Positions 22,048-35,000 of a stretch of 64,000 nt of DNA are shown here, one piece after another. The DNA comes from Deinandra increscens subsp. villosa. Lineage: Eukaryota > Streptophyta > Magnoliopsida > Asterales > Asteraceae. The stretch lies in contig JBCNJP010000025.1 in assembly GCA_039602395.1 (NCBI GenBank), positions 99,004,124 to 99,068,123 of the forward strand, given 5' to 3'. The notes beneath the pieces were generated by a model. The model worked only from the letters and a program-made list of their open reading frames with translations, made no database searches and had not been told where the DNA came from. Position numbers and translations under genes: made by a program. The stretch's first letter is position 1. Every line of letters begins with the position of its first letter.

Positions 22048-25015
22048 ATGGATCCCACACCTCAGGTTAGGTTTACCCTGGGGAGGCAGTCGTCAATGGC
22101 TCCGGACCGGGTTTCGGGGTCCGAATCGGAGGACGAAGAGGTTGATGGATTGGATCTGATTGATCCTAGGGTTAGGTTAATGTTTTTTTCAAGTGAAGGT
22201 AATTTAGAAGGGATTAAGGAGCTTTTGGATTCAGCGACTGATGTTAATTTTAAAGATATCGATAATCGGACTGCGTTACATGTGGCCGCTTGCCAAGGGT
22301 TTTGTGATGTTGCCGAGTTGTTGCTGGAGGGAGGTGCGGAAGTTGATCCCAAAGATCGTTGGGGGAGCACGGTTAGTTCTCTATTTTATCACTTTGTTGG
22401 TGGTTACATACATTGGTGATGATATTAATTAGGATCAAAGATCACAGTTTTGTTCCTTTTCTATGGGATGATTGGATCTATTTGAACAATTAAAATTGGA
22501 TACTCAATTAATCAGATTGTTAGGTGCTTGAGTCCCCTAAACAACCATTGAAATTCTTGAAACTCATAACATGATTGTAGTAATCATGTTATAAGTGATT
22601 GTATCTTGCAAAAAGATTCACAATGTGATAAAGGATTCATGGTATGGTTATGATTTTTCTGTAATATTGTAAGTTTATTTTTCTTGAACAGCCTCTGGCA
22701 GATGCAATCCATTACAAGAACTATGATATGATCAAACTTTTGGAGAAACGCGGTGCTAAACCTCTGGTAAGTTCAAAGGTTTAATCTGCATTTTATTAAC
22801 TTATTGGGCTTTAATTCTCTTTATCTATATGCTGCTTTTATATGGTGAATTTTTGTATTTTACATTTGACAATGAAAACCAGGACGCCGTTTATCACACA
22901 AACACTATCATTACTTTGGATTTTTTGTTTTAATGGTTTCAGTTTTTTTTTTAACTTATATAATATACATACATACTTAGATGGCTCCCATGCATGTAAA
23001 AAATGCCCGTGAAGTTCCAGAGTATGAAATTGATGCTAAAGAGCTTGATTTTACAGACAGTGTGGACATTACTAAGGTAAGTCATCTACAATTGTGTTAA
23101 CATTTCCTTAATTGTTACTAAAAGAAACTATATATTTTTTTTTTGGAACTTGCAGGGTACCTTCACCATAGCTTCATGGCGTGGAACTAAAGTTGCAGTT
23201 AAAAAACTTGGAGATGAGCTTTTTACCGATAAGGAAAAAGTGTGGGTTGTTTGATTCCCAACAATATGTTATCATACACTTTTCAAATATAATACATTAT
23301 TTACTTTTCTATGTCCCGGGTTATTAACAGGAGGGCTTTTAGGGATGAACTTGAATTACTTCAGAAGATTCGCCATCCAAATGTGGTTCAGTTTCTGGGT
23401 GCTGTAACTCAAAGTAGTCCGATGATGATAGTGACAGAGTATTTACCAAAGGTCAGAAACGATGGGCATTACTTTCCCCTTTAATTTTCTAATTTGACAT
23501 TTTTTTTATTAGAGGTCGTCATATTGAATAAGTAATCTATATTTATATGAGTTTTGTGTATATTTCAGGGTGATCTTCGTCTATTTTTAAAGAGGAAAGG
23601 GGCACTAAAGCCAATAACAGCTTTGAAATTTGCAATGGATATAGCAAGGTACTAGATTTTTTCCATTTTGCTAATATAAATACCGATTATCTAGGTTCAT
23701 TTTGTTCCTTTCAAAATATCAGTATAAATTTCAATGCTTCATGGTTCGTAGACATAATTTGAATTGAATTCACAAGTCCTAAATGTTGTAATTTTGGTAG
23801 GGGGATGAACTATTTACATGAGAATAAACCAGAACCGATTATTCACAGGGATCTAGAGCCTTCGTAAGTTTTTCTACCAAATTTAAAGTAGTGCACTCTG
23901 TTTATTCATCATAGTTCTTAACTATCTTTTCTTATGCGAGTAAGAAAACAGGAATATTTTGCGGGCTGATTCTGGACATCTAAAAGTTGCGGATTTTGGA
24001 ATTAGTGAGCTGCTGAAAATGACTAAGAAAGTCAAACAAGAAAAACCCATGGCGTATCATGACACTACCTGTAAGTGTTATGCTGTTAAACAAATAAACA
24101 AACATATCTAGCAAAATCCCACTCAAACAATAATGTCTAGGTCTCTAGGAAGGGTGAGATGAGGGAACACCTTACCTCTATCCCATGGGATAGAGAAGGC
24201 TACTCTCACAAAGACCCCGGCTCAAGTGTTATAATGTTACATTTTAGTAGTTGGTCTTCATATCCTTACACTCACAAACTAGTTTTTTTTGTAGTTTTGA
24301 GTATTTTATTTGATATAACAGGGAGATATGTTGCTCCTGAGGTGTTTAGAAATGAAGACTATGATACAAAGGTGGATGTTTTCTCATTTGCCTTGATTTT
24401 GCAGGAGGTATGACTATATAAATTATAATGATCCTTGATCTTATTAAATAAAACTTGTACCCATGTTATATTGTTATCTACTTCTGTTTTGTTAGATGAT
24501 TGAAGGAAACCAACCATTTTTCATGAAGAATGAAGATGATGTTCCAAAAGCATACGTTTTAAAAGAACGCCCTCCTTTTAACGCCCCAACAAAGTATTAT
24601 GCCCATGGGCTTAAAGAGTAAGTGCTTTGATTAAGTTACATGTTAATTAATTATGTTATAATCTTCATAAATGATTTATCTCACAGGTTGATTGAAGAGT
24701 GTTGGCATGAGAATCCAAACGAGAGACCAACGTTTAGAAAGATAATCTCTCGGTTGGAATCACTTCATAATTCTTTTAATCGTAGGAGGCGTTGGAAGGT
24801 ATTACTTTTCTTTTTCTGGCTTTTTTGGGTTTAATTGCATCCATTTCCATGAGTCAATTCAGTAAAAATATGATAAAAATACATTAAAGAACACGCAATC
24901 ATGGTGTAAAATTGTGGTTCAGGTTCGGCCTTTGAAGTGGTTTCAGAAAATGGAGACAATATGGAAGAAAGAAGATTCTGAAAGAAGCAGCCGTGACCGT
25001 TCATCTCACATCTAA
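22048..25015 (+). CDS. ILK5: Integrin-linked kinase-like ankyrin protein kinase (Raf-like MAPKKK group), ILK5-type, 12 exons
   Basis: Exons 22048-22371, 22692-22766, 22981-23076, 23156-23241, 23331-23451, 23569-23648, 23801-23863, 23952-24070, 24322-24407, 24496-24617, 24687-24798 and 24923-25015, all GT-AG and in phase. CDS 1377 bp, 458 aa. The N-terminus has RFTLGRQSSMAP and an acidic patch, then ankyrin repeats (about residues 45-138; RTALHVAACQGFCDVAELLL). The kinase domain starts at about residue 165. Its glycine loop is degenerate (GTFTIA), the ATP-binding Lys is in VAVKK (about K181), the catalytic loop is HRDLEPSN with Glu in place of the usual Lys, then DFG (296-298) and APEVF. These traits and the C-terminal RRRRWKVRPLKWFQ match Arabidopsis ILK5 (At4g18950) better than VIK. 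The group is linked to osmotic and pathogen signalling; catalytic strength of this copy is uncertain. Confidence 0.95.
24139..24228. repeat. Short interspersed repeat in ILK5 intron 8
   Basis: GGGTGAGATGAGGG, ACCTTACCTCTATCCC and AAAGACCCCGGCTCAA resemble a SINE-related stretch found in introns of many eudicots (CCTTACCTCTA plus AGACCCTCGGCTC). It is known from general experience; family name not assigned. Confidence 0.35.
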
Positions 25016-25526
25016 GATAATCAACGGTCTATAAACACGTGAGCCTTTTTTGGCCCTTGAACTAATCTTCGCAGAATCTAAAAGGCTGGAGAAGTCAGTT
25101 TGTTGTTCAAACCCTTGTTATTATCTACAAATCAATTTTCTGCTATTAATTTCTAGTGTCATCTTCCCCTTATGAATTGTTTCAAAATTTGATGCTGATA
25201 TACTGCTCAAAGATGTCACAAATTGCTGATTCAAAACACCTGAAGTACATGGATAAATGCCTTTAGATTTTGTATAATCTGTATTATTATTTTCTAAGAC
25301 CACTTCAACGATTGAGGCTGAACCACAATTTTACACCATGATCTTAGTTAATACAAGTTTGATGTGGAAAGCATATTACTTTTGGTAAAATCTTTTTTGC
25401 CATAGAAGCAAAAGATGAAACACAGAATTGATTCAGAACAGTTTGGTTGGGCAACGGCTTGGTTTGTTCAAATACTTGCAACAGTATGTGTGGTTTGGTT
25501 TTGACTCGAGGATCATGATAGTTCGG

Positions 25527-26026
25527 NNNNNNNNNNNNNNNNNNNNNNNNNNNNNNNNNNNNNNNNNNNNNNNNNNNNNNNNNNNNNNNNNNNNNNNNNN
25601 NNNNNNNNNNNNNNNNNNNNNNNNNNNNNNNNNNNNNNNNNNNNNNNNNNNNNNNNNNNNNNNNNNNNNNNNNNNNNNNNNNNNNNNNNNNNNNNNNNNN
25701 NNNNNNNNNNNNNNNNNNNNNNNNNNNNNNNNNNNNNNNNNNNNNNNNNNNNNNNNNNNNNNNNNNNNNNNNNNNNNNNNNNNNNNNNNNNNNNNNNNNN
25801 NNNNNNNNNNNNNNNNNNNNNNNNNNNNNNNNNNNNNNNNNNNNNNNNNNNNNNNNNNNNNNNNNNNNNNNNNNNNNNNNNNNNNNNNNNNNNNNNNNNN
25901 NNNNNNNNNNNNNNNNNNNNNNNNNNNNNNNNNNNNNNNNNNNNNNNNNNNNNNNNNNNNNNNNNNNNNNNNNNNNNNNNNNNNNNNNNNNNNNNNNNNN
26001 NNNNNNNNNNNNNNNNNNNNNNNNNN
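25527..26026. other. Assembly gap (500 N)
   Basis: Exactly 500 unknown bases between the ILK5-like and TPS1 genes. The round length suggests a placeholder, so the true distance is unknown. ORFs drawn through it are meaningless. Confidence 0.99.
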
Positions 26027-27333
26027 ACGTGGCACTGTCTCATTGGTGATAAGCAATATTCTATGGTCCTTACTAACGGTTACTGCTTTAACAAACCTTC
26101 TTCTAGTGGGGGCCACCTCTTATTTTTCTCAAGGGAGCATATGGACGGATAACGCGTGCATAGAAGGGTCGGGTTACCATGGATCAGTACCATATCTTTT
26201 CTAAGATGAATAAATAAAAATACAATAAGAGGAGTACCTCATCACCTCTTAATTCATTGCTCATCTTTACATTTTCTGCATTCATACTTCACTCGCTCAT
26301 CTATTTTTAGAAAATGTATTTATGCATAATTCTTCGCTCATCCTTACCTTTTCTACATAAAAGATTAAAAACCTCCTTTAGATTTACTTCGTACAAATTA
26401 TAACTAAATTAACATGTACATCTTACAAGTTACAACTAAATTAACATTCTCATATTGCACTAAATAAATAATTAATCTTTAAATATTTCACAGTTAAATG
26501 CATATAAAAACACATAAAGAGTTTATATACACAAACTTATAAATAATACAAATTCTTAAGAATTTAATAAATCCATATATAAAGTTTATTAAGTTTTTTT
26601 TTTAACTTCAAATCTTCAAGGTATATACGCTCGTACATGAGCTCATCTGTCACCCAGACACACCTTCATCATTCAGCCAATCATTAATGAATTTACACAC
26701 CACATAGTCTATGGTTTTATAGTCCTGATCATATAATGCAATATTATTATAGCATTAACTATGAATCATTGTTTATGTATGAAATATAAATAAATCAAAA
26801 CTGTAAAAAGAGAATAAGGGTTCTAAATATAACAAATACATTATATTTGTTTAAACCAATTGACCTACTAACTTAAATTAGATATACTCATCTTAAGTAA
26901 TGATAGCAAAAGACTAGAAACACCTATAAAAACTAAATAGTATGATAATAAGAATGTTTTCTCTTAATTATTGCTTGGAACGATCTTTTTTTATAAAAAA
27001 GGAAATTTATATTAAAAAAAAGAAAACTTAAAAAGGTGAATTTTTGATCCACCCCCCACCGCATCCACACCCCTGCTCTGCATGGCTTATTGCCTTGAGC
27101 AATGAGAACTGTAAAGAACCGTCAGCTGTAACCCTCTATACCCCTACCCCCCCCCCCCCCCCCCTCCTCACCCCCAATCTTCTTCATATCTTTCCGTCTG
27201 TGTAAATGTATATAATCCTTTCATATATGGAAGATTCTTTTATGCGGCGAAGCGTTTCGTATACAGGAGGGGGTTTACTTTCTTGATTTCAAAATTAAAT
27301 CATCTTCTTTAATCAGTTTTTTGTTCTTTATAA
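26027..27333. other. Intergenic region and TPS1 promoter
   Basis: AT-rich up to about 27040, then a C-rich stretch with a run of 18 C at 27147-27164 about 230 bp before the TPS1 start. No other gene seen. Confidence 0.45.
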
Positions 27334-27408
27334 ATGGATACACTCGATAGAACCTTCAACAACAGCACTAGGGTTTTGTTCTTCGAAGCAAAACAATGCA
27401 GAAGTTAA
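27334..27408 (+). CDS. uORF overlapping the TPS1 start codon
   Basis: A 24-codon ORF (begins MDTLDRTF) in a different frame from the main CDS. It starts 62 nt upstream of the main ATG (27396) and stops 13 nt inside it. An overlapping uORF would normally reduce main-frame initiation. Whether it is in the transcript is not known. Confidence 0.4.
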   Translation: MDTLDRTFNNSTRVLFFEAKQCRS

Positions 27409-30400
27409 ACTCCTCCGACGAGATCAGCGTTCTTGAGCACGATTTGGTAAAACCAACATAAACCCTTTTGTTTGATTAAATGAATGAATAATGTTCATTT
27501 TCTTTTTTCTTGAATTTTCTTTGCAAACCCACTTCAAATATTGATGGGTTTTCGATTTTGTTATCTGGGGTTGTTTCAATTTAGCGTTTTGTTTGAGTTA
27601 CGCAAGAATCTTGGATTTCTTTAATGTGTTCTTGTTATTGCATTCATCAAATGAATCAGGAACAAGAAGATGGAATTCAACCATGTGTTATTTGTAAATT
27701 GTTGTCAATTGATTGCCCAATATGTGTTTGTGTAAATGTTCATCATGGATAACACATGTAATCTTTAACAATTATGTATCCCCACTTGGTGTTTTAACTT
27801 GTAGATTGTCTTCTTTACCCCCATTTGCTATCCCATCCCATGCCTCATTTGTATTCTACACTTGGAGACTAACACTATTCTGTTATAAATTGGAATGTGA
27901 GTTCTAAGTTACTCTAACGAATACCCGATACTGAGATGAAACTTATTCCTTAATTGCAGGATGAACTGAAGAAATCAGATAGGTTTGCAGATGATTACGA
28001 AAATACGTCTACTATACTTAGGACTAGGCTTGAAAGACTCCTGAAGGAAAGAGAACTAAGGAAATCTTTGAAATCTTATAATGAGGATGTTCATAGTCAT
28101 GGAGTTATGGAAAGTAATATTGTGGATAATCAAATAAGTACATCTAAAACTGAGAATTTGCGTACTGAAGAAGAACTAGCGAGTGGAATTAGTATAAACG
28201 AAACAACTAGCAAAGATCGTGAGATACGAGATAAACAGCCTTCCAAACATAGGTTGTTGGTCGTAGCCAATCGCCTTCCTGTGTCAGCAGTAAGGAAGGG
28301 TGAGGCATGTTGGCAACTTGAAGTAAGTGCTGGCGGCTTAGTCAGCGCCCTCTTGGGTACGTTTTCTCTTTTTTTAGAATATTGTCGTGACGCATGTTAA
28401 AGCATTATTGTCGTGACGCATACTAAAGCATTATAAAACTGTAGAAGGAAAGAGTTTAAAATAATGAGATGAAATTTCTTGAAGGAATAACGGAATTTGA
28501 AACAAGATGGATTGGATGGGCTGGTGTAAATGTTCCCGATGAAGTTGGACGGAAATCACTTGCTGAATCTTTAGCCAAGAAGGTTGATTCCACGTTTCAA
28601 TATGTCATCTTTTGTATTTACTACTTACAATAAGAACAGCAAAAAATCATCTTTTTTAGTCATTTGTTGATAACATGATGTGCAGAGATGTGTTCCTGTT
28701 TTTCTTGATGAAGATCTTGTTCATTTATATTACAACGGTTACTGTAACAACATATTGTGGCCACTTTTTCATTATCTGGGGCTTCCTCAAGAAGATTGGC
28801 TTGCAACTATTTGTAATTACGAATCACAATTCGATGCATACAAAAAGGCAAATCAAATGTTTGCAGATGTAGTAAAAGAACATTATCAAGAAGGAGATGT
28901 TGTTTGGTGTCATGATTACCATCTGATGTTTCTTCCAAAATGTTTGAAAGAAAAAACCCCCAATATGAAAGTTGGTTGGTTTTTGCATACTCCATTTCCG
29001 TCCTCTGAGATTCACAGGACAATGCCATCTCGGTCAGAGCTGCTAACAGCCGTTCTTGCAGCTGATTTAGTCGGGTATACTTCATGCTTGTAATCTTTTT
29101 CTTTTACTTATGGCTTTTATAACTGGACAATTTATTATTGTTTTGTTTTGTGTTTAGTTTTCACACTTATGATTATGCAAGACATTTTGTGAGTGCTTGC
29201 ACACGCATTCTTGGGCTTGAGGGGACCCCTCTGGGAGTGGAAGATCAAGGGAGACTTACTCGTGTAGCTGCAGTATGTTTACTTATAATTTATCAGTCTT
29301 TTTTTTATTGAATTTACTTATCTACTTGTGGAAATTTCATGTGATCTTTTTTATTTCTTCAAACTGCAGTTTCCTATTGGGATAGATTCTGATAGATTTA
29401 TAAGTGCCATTCAACTCCCACAAGTCAAGAATCATATAAAAGAATTTGAGGGGAGATTTGGTGGTCGTAAGGTGAGTTAAGAAAAGTGTTTTTTGCAGAT
29501 GATCTAATTGAAAACACTATTTTTAGATTACCCATTTCGTCCAATAGCATGTTGTGGAAATTATGTTTAAAAGGTTGCAGAAACGATAGAATTTAATCTC
29601 GCAGGTAATGCTAGGAGTCGATCGTCTTGACATGATTAAGGGAATTCCACAAAAGTTGCTAGCATTTGAAAACTTCCTGGAAGAAAATCCAAAGTGGCAT
29701 GATAAAGTTGTTCTGCTGCAGATTGCTGTGCCAACAAGAACAGATGTCCCCGAGTGTATGTTTGACCATGTTGACCAAACTTTTTATTCATTCTATTGAT
29801 TCACTAATCAAGGGTAAGTTCTGTTTTCTCTAATTTTTAATGGAGTTTTCTTTTCTTGACAGATCAAAAGCTTACATGTCAAGTTCATGAAATTGTTGGA
29901 CGGATTAATGGAAGATTTGGGACGCTTACATCTGTCCCAATTCATCATTTGGTGTCTCTTTAATTTGATTAAAATACATCTTCTTTTTTCATGGTTTCTT
30001 TCTATATTGGCTCACTTTCTTGTCTATTCTACAGGATCGATCTCTTGACTTTCATGCCTTATGTGCACTATACGCCATAACTGGTATCATTTTGATCCTA
30101 AGATATTATATGTATAACACTCAATAAATTACAATTAATGCTCATAACTCGTGTGGGATTAGATGTGGCACTCATTACATCTCTAAGGGACGGAATGAAT
30201 CTTGTGAGCTATGAATTTGTGGCCTGCCAAGCTTCAAAAAAAGGTGTTCTGATTCTAAGTGAGGTACTCCTACATCTTTTAGTGTCACACATTCTTTTTT
30301 AATTTAATTTTTAATATTTAATCATTTTCCATGTTACATTTACATAGTTTGCAGGAGCAGCACAGTCTCTTGGTGCAGGGGCGATTTTGGTAAATCCATG

Positions 30401-32850
30401 GAATGTTACAGAAGTAGCTTCTGCGATTGCTTATGCTCTAAATATGCCTTCTGATGAGAGGGAAAAAAGACACCATCATAACTACAAGCATGTCACTACT
30501 CATACATCTCAAGAATGGGCTGAAATATTTGTTAGGTTTGTGCTTTCAATTTGTGTTTTTTTTTTTCCCTTCCTTTTTTTGGTTTTTAGAAATAGTATTA
30601 TCTTTTTATTTTTTTCCATGTAGTGAGCTTAATGACACGGTTGTGGAAGCTCAACTGAGAAAGAAACAGATTCCACCTCAGCTTCAAATCGAACATGCAG
30701 TTGACCGCTATCGGTGTTCCAAGAACCGTTTAATCATATTGGTATTCTATCTTTAGATTTTTTTAATCACAGTAGGGGTGTTTGTGTGTGTATTTTGAAA
30801 GTAATTAAACAAACTGCAAAGAAGAGGTGAATAGGTAATTTTATATTACAGGGGTTCAATGCAACATTAACTGAACCAGTGAATGCTGATGGAAGGGTTG
30901 ACCAATTCAAAGAAATGGAACTTAACTTGCATCCTGAGCTAGAAGAGCCTTTAAAGAAGCTTTGTGATGATCCAAGAACAACGGTTGTTATCGTAAGCGG
31001 GAGCCACCGAAGCGTACTAGATAAGGTTGCAAACCACTTTTTGCAAATGCATTTAAATTTTTCACTTTTTTTTTTCAACTTAACTTTTGCGAACTCGATG
31101 ATTCTGCAGAACTTTAAAGATTACAATATATGGCTATCAGCGGAACATGGTGTATTTTTAAGAACAGCCAACAAGAAATGGATACAAAACTTTTCTGATA
31201 ATATACATATAGATTGGATAGAGAGCGTTAAGGTGCGTGCACGTTTGTTTATGTTTTTTTTCTTTTTCTTTCTATTCTCAGTATGTGGAAAGATGGACGG
31301 GCCGGGTAACTAGTCAAACGGGTCAGTGTGGCCTGTTAAACTTTTCTGAATTTTTCTTGAATTTGAATACTGGTTGCAGCATGTTTTTGAGTACTTCACT
31401 GAGCGAACTCCACGGTCTTACTATGAGCTTCGTGAGACATCAATCGTTTGGAACTATAAGTATTCAGGTTTGTACCCAATTGCACATTTCATACTTTTCA
31501 TGTATTGTTACCTCAGATTACTTATTTTTTTCATCCTTTTGGTTGATTATAAACAAAGATTTACAGTTTGGAAGACTTCAAGCAAAGGACATGCTGCAGC
31601 ATTTGTGGACCGGACCCATATCAAATGCTTCAGTAGAAGTTGTCCAAGGTGGGCGGTCTGTTGAGGTTCGAGCCCATGGAGTCTCGAAGGTTTGACCTTT
31701 TTTCACCTATTTTACGTGACATTATAGCACGAAACTTGCACTGATCTTTGACCTTTTTGTGAATTCTATTTAGGGTATGGGCATAAGTGGTGTTTTAGGT
31801 CAAGTTATACATGACAAAGATATGAAGGCTCCTATTGACTATGTACTTTGTGTTGGCCATTTCCTTCCAAAGGTAGTGTTTTAACTTTTAACTTTTAAGC
31901 CTCTCATGAGAGTTGCATCAGTTGACTTTTTACATAAAATAAAAATATTTGACTTTTAGCAACTTCAGGGCTTTGATGTCAGTTATGGGCAATTTGTTTT
32001 TAACACCACCATCTCGAAATGGAAACTTTTGGGATTTTCAAGAGGCATGATATGTTTTTCTTTTTTCTTGCATGATCTTTTCAGCTTGATTAAATCAAAA
32101 CTTGTTACGCATGGGTATACATGTATCTGTTTGTTAGAAGTGGCATTTTGATGATCGAGTGGATTCGGTTTATGGTTTTTTCTCAACAGTCAAATAGGCC
32201 ATATAGTCATTTATAATATAAATTACAAATATTATTTATCTTATATAAAATTTGTAAAACCTTTTAAATCATTTTATTTATTTAATAATATAAATTATTG
32301 CAATCATATGTGACACACTAGTCATTTGTAAAGCCTTTTACAAAATTTTGGAGAAAAAGTGTTTCAGATCAACCTGACCCATTTCATATGTATAAAAACA
32401 TAACCGTTTTGACTCATTACTTAACCTGCCTGCCCGCCCGCGTCTATCTTGTCACTACTAGTGTTTCTGCATGCAATTTGCAATCCGTATTTTACAGTGT
32501 GCTTATTACTGTTTTAGGATGAAGATATATACATGTTTTTTGAGCCGGAGCTTCCTACTAAAACAGCATCCCCGACTCACTCGAGTCCCACCAGCGGGTT
32601 TTCTCCAAATCATTCAGAAGAAGGAACCAAATCCGACGACCAGCCAGTAATAACTTTAGATAGCGACCATACTTGCAGCTCCATGAATAGAAACATTAGC
32701 ATAAGTGCATCCAACAATGACTTATCAGTTCTGGATCTCCAGGGTGACAACTACTTCTCGTGTGCAGTTGGAAGAAAGCGGTCAACCGCAAGGTATCTCT
32801 TGAATTCTTCTGCGGATGTGGTGGCTCTATTGAAAAAACTTGCAGATTGA
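27396..32850 (+). CDS. TPS1: Class I trehalose-6-phosphate synthase (TPS1), 18 exons
   Basis: Exons 27396-27446, 27960-28356, 28485-28582, 28686-29074, 29158-29272, 29370-29471, 29605-29755, 29863-29951, 30035-30083, 30163-30263, 30348-30535, 30624-30741, 30852-31025, 31110-31232, 31380-31467, 31559-31689, 31774-31872 and 32518-32850, all in phase. CDS 2796 bp, 931 aa, close to AtTPS1 (942). It makes trehalose-6-phosphate from UDP-glucose and glucose-6-phosphate, the sucrose-status signal. The N-terminal regulatory arm has LERLLKERELRK. The GT20 domain starts near residue 114: VVANRLPVS, WCHDYHLMFLP (256-266), GVDRLDMIKGIPQK (388-401), SLRDGMNLVSYEFVACQ. The C-terminal phosphatase-like domain reads GFNATLT (617-623) in place of the DxDxT phosphatase motif, as in TPS1, so no phosphatase activity is expected. 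The tail GENYFSCAVG-like block is conserved (GDNYFSCAVGRKRSTARYLL). The weakest part of the model is the small first exon. Confidence 0.95.
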
Positions 32851-33320
32851 TCATTGTGGATAGACAAATTAATCTTTGTTGGAGGTCACAAACACAGATT
32901 ACATGGATGTTTTTTACTTCTGTTTCTGTTAGCTTGTTCGTTTATGGTCCTTGTTATTTCCAAATTACTATTTTGAGTTTTTTAAACATTTTGTGGCTTC
33001 TACTGTAATAATTTTTGGTTTTTTCCCTGGTTTTGGCTTATATTGTGACTTGCAGAACACATGGGCACACATAAGGATTTGTATACAAATAAATTTACTG
33101 AAATATTGAATACACCACCAAATATATTTACACACATAGTGGATAGCTAAAATAGGAAATTCATATATTTTTGTCTAGTAGTATTTTTCTGAACGTGCCA
33201 TATGTCTTTTTGGGAATGGCTTTTTTATTCATCTCACACTCTCTAGACCCTACTTTTATAATGAAATTATACTAGGTATGTTGTAGTATTTTTCTAAACA
33301 TAGATAAAAATTTGAGGGGT
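32851..33320. other. TPS1 3' flank
   Basis: 3' UTR and downstream flank of TPS1; no gene seen. Confidence 0.4.
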
Positions 33321-34335
33321 GTGATTAGAGGTGGGCAAAAAACCCATTTGAGAACTTGAACTAGATTCAAAACTACCCCCAACTCGTTATAAAAATCGGT
33401 TTCAACACAAACTGGTTCATGCAAGACTCTAAATTAAGAGATTCACAGCCCCTCTCCACTTTTACAAAACAGCTCCGGTCCGAACTAGTTACAAACCGAT
33501 TTACACCGTTTAAAAAACTAGCTATTGAACTAGTTGTTTTGTTTTTGGACCATTGGGGCTCGAATTTGACCCCTTTTTTATGGGTGTATTTTTTTTATGT
33601 ACCAATTTACTCTCCATAAGCTGTTATAAATAGGTGTTGGGTGTTTTTGTTGAATCATAACAATCAAAAACATTCTTTGTGACACCCTACGCAAAACTCA
33701 CATTTGTCCTATACATGAGAGATATTGGGTTCATAAAGAATGTCTAACCTTAAACACCACCAACACGTTTTGGCGCATAGGTTGTGGATGAGAGGGAATT
33801 CCATAGATAAGTGTGCTTCAGTGAGAGCAATGAAGGCTGATGTGGGATTTGCCTAGAGTGTTTAACTCTTTACCATCATAAACACTAAAAAAAATGCTAT
33901 GCAAACTATGAAAATCAAATTGTGGTGATGATTGAACCAACCGCAGTGAGGATCATACCAACAACAGAGTGTTCCAAAGTTTGGGCATAACTATAATTTA
34001 TGTGACATGTAGTATATTATTCAAGCTTGATTCCAATACCAATATGAGAGTTCACTTCCTATACCATATGAGGTGAAGAATCGATGAGTTGGTGATCAAA
34101 ATTTGCACATTACATTCCTTTGGGTACTTTTTGTGTGCATAATCATCTATAATGTGCAATTCATCATAAACCGGTTCTCACCGAACCGATTTGGACCCGA
34201 TCCCAACCGGTATCTATAGAGTCCGGGTATTTATCAACCGAACTGGTATGAAAATCGAACCGGTTTAAGGTGAAATCGATTTTCATCAGGTTTTGCTAAA
34301 CCGGTCCGGTTCCAAACTTAGTCCAATTTAAGATT
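33320..34335. repeat. Interspersed repeat with AACCGGTT-type edges, class unresolved
   Basis: Begins near GAGGTGGGCAAAAAACC and ends in a block rich in AACCGGTT/CCGGTTCC (34170-34320). The interior (33665-33860) has a phrase about reduced, spliced-like sequence and no coding frame. Similar GGTGGGCAAA...ACCGGTTC repeats are common in eudicots. No target duplication was identified. Confidence 0.35.
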
Positions 34336-35000
34336 TAAAAAAAAATGGTTTAACTTTATACACCTAGTGGTATGGTGGATTGGAGGAGCATGTGGTGAAA
34401 GCTAAAAAGTCTAGAATCTTGCAAATTGGACCCCTACATCTTTGATTCTATGTTATCCATGGTCTTTAATTATATGCTTGTTTTTAGACGTCGACCTTGT
34501 TTTCTCTTTGACTTGATACTTGTATAGAAGATCTTTAGGTATATATATCGTTTACTTTTGAGGTGCGAGATAATATTCATTCGGACAAAGACCGGCACTA
34601 AAAATGCCATCACTAGATCATGAATTCATGATAGGGGGTAGCTAGCAAATGACCATGCTATCATCGTCACATTGATAACTTTATTTACAACGAGTCCGCA
34701 AAAAGAAAGTACAAATTTGTATAAACAATAGCCAAAAGAGGATTGAAACGAATGATATGCAAGACGAGTTTTATATAAATAAATCATTTAAAAATCAAAT
34801 CATTCTTTAGGGATAGTTTAGTGGTAAAGTGATAGTTTAGTGGTAAGTGATGACTCCCGATCAAAAAGTTATAGGTTTAAATACTCCAAAATGCATGTGT
34901 GATGATTTAGCAGTTAAAAAGTGTAAATAGCAAATCTTTGCTAAACACCATTACACATTTATTAATGTGAGGACATGCATGTTTTCATCATAACTAATTA

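Noticed and set aside
22062..22370. 102-codon minus-strand ORF opposite ILK5 exon 1
   Set aside because: Shadow of a well-supported coding exon; no recognisable motif.
25428..26204. Long ORFs on both strands through the N run
   Set aside because: They are open only because unknown bases cannot encode stops.
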